Part shown: one piece after another, positions 62,234 to 64,000 of the stretch
Numbering within the stretch: the first letter of the stretch is position 1
Layout: every line of letters begins with the position of its first letter
Source: Bacteroidota bacterium
GTDB taxonomy: Bacteria > Bacteroidota > Bacteroidia > Bacteroidales > Prolixibacteraceae
Length of the DNA stretch: 64,000 nucleotides
Reading direction: 5' to 3'
Assembly (NCBI GenBank): GCA_023412195.1
Contig: JAEYNZ010000029.1
Span: 83,860-147,859, forward strand
Program-made: the position numbers and the translations under genes
The notes under the pieces: generated by a model
The model's input: the letters and a program-made list of their open reading frames with translations, nothing else
What the model was told of the DNA's origin: nothing
Databases searched by the model: none

Positions 62234-62280
62234 TTGTGGTGCAGGGATGTTTTTGCAGTTTTAATTACAACTTGAAAAGG

Positions 62281-62311
62281 TACCGGGGCACTGCCCCGGT
62301 ATTTTTTTTTA
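62281..62311 (+). terminator. Terminator of the carboxyltransferase operon
   Basis: The stem TACCGGGGCA / TGCCCCGGTA is followed by nine T, 48 bases after the stop. Confidence 0.85.
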
Positions 62312-62336
62312 TGGCTTTTCTATGCACCTAATTGTA

Positions 62337-63347
62337 TTAGTCTTCCAGGTGTTGACCAAAGTCAGGAAAACCTGATTCAGTCCAGTTAATAACCCGTGCC
62401 CGAGTTGCACGGTTTGGGTCCGACAGTTCATGCCCCCGGATTTCTTTATAATCCCGGGCATGGTAAATCATGATAATGGTTTCACCATCTTCAGAGGTTG
62501 TAAACGAATTGTGCCCCGGACCATAACGGTTTAATTCTTCATTTGAGTAGAAAACAGGACCGGGCGATTTGTTCCAGTTGGTTGCATCCAGAAGGTCGGC
62601 CCCTTCATCGATCCAAAGTAACCCCATACAGTAATTATGGTTGGTAGCACTGGCAGAATAGGATACAAAAATTTTCCCGTTTCTTTTTATGACTGCAGGG
62701 CCTTCATTCACATTGTATTTCATTTGTTCCCATGAAAATTCAGGTTCTGTGATCACAACTTCTGGTCCGGTCAGTGTGAGCGGATCTTTCATTTCAGACA
62801 GCACCAGGGCAGTACCATGATCTCCTCCCCGCACATTCTGAGCCCAGATGAGGTATCTCTTTCCTTCATGTTCGAAGGTTGTGGCATCAAGCGAAAAAGA
62901 TTCTTTTTGTGTAATTATCCGTCCTTCTTCCTTCCAGACACCATCCATAGGATCATCCGAATCATTTGAAAGGACCCACATCCTGATGTTCCATATGTTT
63001 TCTGTTTCGCCTGCAGCAAAATAAATATACCATTTCCCATCAATGCGATGGAGTTCAGGAGCCCAAATATGATGCCCCATCTCACCTTTTTCATGTTTAT
63101 GCCAAACAACTTTTTCCCGGGCATTTTTTAACTCGTTTATATTTTTGGCTTTACGGATAACGATTCTGTCATATTCGGGAACAGTTGCAATCAGATAATA
63201 AATGCCCGCGTCTGATTTATACACCCATGGGTCGGCCCGTTGTTCTGCAACAGGATTATTGAAATTTTGTTGCTGGGCCATTCCATGTTGAAAAAGAGCT
63301 ACACCTATGGTAACTGCTGTAAAGAATTTCATGAATTTTGTCTTCAT
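62337..63347 (-). CDS. GH43-family glycoside hydrolase
   Basis: 336 aa with a signal peptide ending HGMAQ. GH43 catalytic elements are the base Asp39 (EQRADPWV), the pKa-modulating Asp in FSLDATTFEHEGKRYLIWAQ and the acid Glu in NEGPAVIKRNGKIFVSYSAS. The five-bladed propeller has WAPELHRIDGKWYIYFAAG. Activity is probably alpha-L-arabinofuranosidase or beta-xylosidase on arabinan/xylan side chains. It is monocistronic. Confidence 0.9.
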   Translation of the reverse strand: MKTKFMKFFTAVTIGVALFQHGMAQQQNFNNPVAEQRADPWVYKSDAGIYYLIATVPEYDRIVIRKAKNINELKNAREKVVWHKHEKGEMGHHIWAPELHRIDGKWYIYFAAGETENIWNIRMWVLSNDSDDPMDGVWKEEGRIITQKESFSLDATTFEHEGKRYLIWAQNVRGGDHGTALVLSEMKDPLTLTGPEVVITEPEFSWEQMKYNVNEGPAVIKRNGKIFVSYSASATNHNYCMGLLWIDEGADLLDATNWNKSPGPVFYSNEELNRYGPGHNSFTTSEDGETIIMIYHARDYKEIRGHELSDPNRATRARVINWTESGFPDFGQHLED

Positions 63348-63641
63348 TTCATTTTATTATCTGATGAATGATACGGATATATTTATACACTTCATCAAAT
63401 ATAGCAGACAATACAGATTATACTGGAACAAATGCTGTTGTTTTTGTAGGATGAAATATTTTTGGATTAGTGATGCCTCTGAATATTATATGTTTGGACA
63501 GCTTGTGTGTTTAGAAATGTCAGTTAATGATGTTTGAGAAGTTCAATAAGGGGAAAAGTAGGCCGCTGACCCTAAAAATAAAAAAGTTGTTTCAAGGTGG
63601 AATTTTGTTTAATCAAGGCTTTTTTGGATGAAATATTATTG

Positions 63642-63728
63642 TATGTTTGTAGTGCAATACGTTCTGTATTGCTTGTGTGTTTGGGGGTTAACATTTGAAG
63701 GGCAGCTGATGAGCTGCCCTTTCTTTTT
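63642..63728 (+). ncRNA. Candidate small RNA, copy 2 (with -7 box)
   Basis: TATGTTTG at 63642-63649 is a perfect TAnnTTTG. After four bases comes the hairpin GCAATAC-GTTCT-GTATTGC (63654-63672), then the same single-stranded stretch ending GGGGGTTAA, a five-base-longer spacer and a perfect ten-base terminator stem (63698-63707 with 63712-63721, loop GATG) followed by T-rich sequence. The 38 bases 63654-63691 are identical to copy 1. The spacing from -7 box to hairpin is four bases in both copies, so both would start at or next to the hairpin. Predicted length is about 75 nt. Confidence 0.75.
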
Positions 63729-63754
63729 AGCAGGAACTTTTTGGTAAAATCAAA

Positions 63755-63780
63755 AAAGGAAAGCTTACCTGCTTTCCTTT
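63755..63780 (-). terminator. Terminator of galU
   Basis: GGAAAGC (63758-63764) / GCTTTCC (63771-63777) with six T on the minus strand, 58 bases after the galU stop. Confidence 0.75.
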
Positions 63781-63837
63781 AATACTGTTTGGAAACTTAA
63801 ATTCTTCTTTGTCAGGATGTCTGCTATGTAGAAGCGG

Positions 63838-64000
63838 TCATAAATCTGTTGAGAATTCCTTCAGCCATTCTCTCAGGGGTACTCCGATTTCTTCGTGCAT
63901 CAACCCGTAAATAATATTGGTTTTCAGGAAATCGAGTTTGTTTCCGATGTCATACCTGGTGCCTTTAAAGCGTAGTCCGTACATGGCATATTTATTTACC
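63838..64000 (-). CDS. galU: UTP-glucose-1-phosphate uridylyltransferase, C-terminal end
   Basis: Only the last 53 codons are inside the window; the gene continues beyond the right edge. It reads VNKYAMYGLRFKGTRYDIG NKLDFLKTNIIYGLMHEEIG then VPLREWLKEF and stops at 63838-63840. The FKGTRYDIGNKLDFLKTNI segment is the conserved C-terminal GalU motif (compare EGKRYDxGxKLGFLxATV). The product makes UDP-glucose for glycan synthesis. Confidence 0.85.
   Translation of the reverse strand, partial: VNKYAMYGLRFKGTRYDIGNKLDFLKTNIIYGLMHEEIGVPLREWLKEFSTDL

Larger units (their letters stand above)
63348..63837. other. Gene-free region containing small RNA copy 2
   Basis: This stretch holds the GH43 promoter region, small RNA copy 2 (63642-63728) and the galU terminator. 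A 76-codon ORF at 63307-63537 overlaps the 5' end of GH43 and lacks features of a real gene. Confidence 0.5.

Noticed and set aside
63307..63537. 76-codon Cys-rich ORF upstream of GH43
   Set aside because: It overlaps the GH43 start on the opposite strand and the remainder is untranslated AT-rich sequence.
1..64000. CRISPR arrays, insertion sequences, prophage, rRNA
   Set aside because: No regularly spaced repeats, transposase or integrase motifs, phage structural genes or rRNA segments were found on either strand.

Overview
The window is 64 kb of chromosomal DNA from an anaerobic, fermentative member of the Bacteroidota, most likely Bacteroidales/Marinilabiliales-like. Supporting signs are several TAnnTTTG (-7) promoter boxes, a tmRNA tag GENNYALAA, a SusC-type carboxypeptidase-regulatory/plug protein, GH95 and GH43 glycosidases, a Nudix-type regulator beside a sodium:sugar symporter, [FeFe]-hydrogenase maturation genes, NrfHA nitrite reductase, PPDK, and a methylmalonyl-CoA carboxyltransferase module. 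No IS element, prophage or CRISPR array was found. The sequence reads as core chromosome with small accessory patches.

Layout. 0-2.3 kb: 3' part of an M64 peptidase, then a DUF6249-like membrane protein divergent from an ECF sigma/anti-sigma pair. The two transcripts are driven by mirrored ECF-type promoters. 2.3-7.3 kb: hldD, folE, two secreted propeller lactonase-type proteins, a twin-CDGSH protein and a flavin reductase-rubredoxin fusion. 7.6-11.1 kb: an NtrC-type regulator, a candidate small RNA (copy 1), and a histidine kinase/LuxR-type response regulator pair. 11.5-18 kb: ppdK, an MscS channel, two small lipocalin-like or unknown proteins and a PHP phosphodiesterase. 18-26.2 kb: hydF, two small Cys-repeat secreted proteins, an N-terminally deleted aspartase remnant fused directly behind hydG, hydG, a TM1266-type regulator, an HEFGH lipoprotein peptidase and hydE. 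26.2-32.7 kb: a PepSY-TM protein, an outer-membrane barrel protein, nrfA, nrfH and a second barrel protein. 32.7-41.4 kb: one long co-directional block ACT - phenylacetate-CoA ligase - ACT - prephenate dehydratase - flavodoxin - aminotransferase - Crp-like regulator - four-subunit 2-oxoacid:ferredoxin oxidoreductase. 41.5-50.5 kb: GH95 fucosidase, a barrel-less TonB plug protein, a GT2 enzyme, an outer-membrane protein, a C1B peptidase, tag and a TPR protein. 50.8-51.8 kb: two paralogous Cys/His small proteins, a 46-bp near-perfect palindrome and tRNA-Asp. 52-57 kb: a phosphoesterase, an SSS symporter with a catalytically degenerate Nudix regulator, three small stress/unknown proteins and ssrA (tmRNA). 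58.5-62.2 kb: carboxyltransferase, a 63-aa small protein and a biotin-fused carboxyltransferase. 62.3-64 kb: GH43, candidate small RNA copy 2, and the 3' end of galU.

How the genes fit together. PPDK (PEP/pyruvate), the MmdA-like and 5S/biotin subunits (carboxyl transfer between methylmalonyl-CoA and pyruvate/oxaloacetate) and the hydrogenase maturases suggest mixed succinate/propionate/H2 fermentation, with NrfHA as an additional electron sink. The paaK-vor block is best read as reversible interconversion of aryl acids and aromatic amino acids through aryl-CoA and 2-oxo acids, using reduced ferredoxin or flavodoxin.

The most novel-looking items are: the two-copy small RNA (38 nt identical, a variable terminator stem that stays paired, the same -7 spacing); the mirrored ECF promoters; the aspA remnant joined to hydG exactly at its stop codon; the Cys-repeat secreted proteins in the hyd locus; the tandem CP..DCP..HHxxC small proteins; and the palindrome with a partial second copy 42 kb away. 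All functional calls come from reading motifs by eye; no database search was run.
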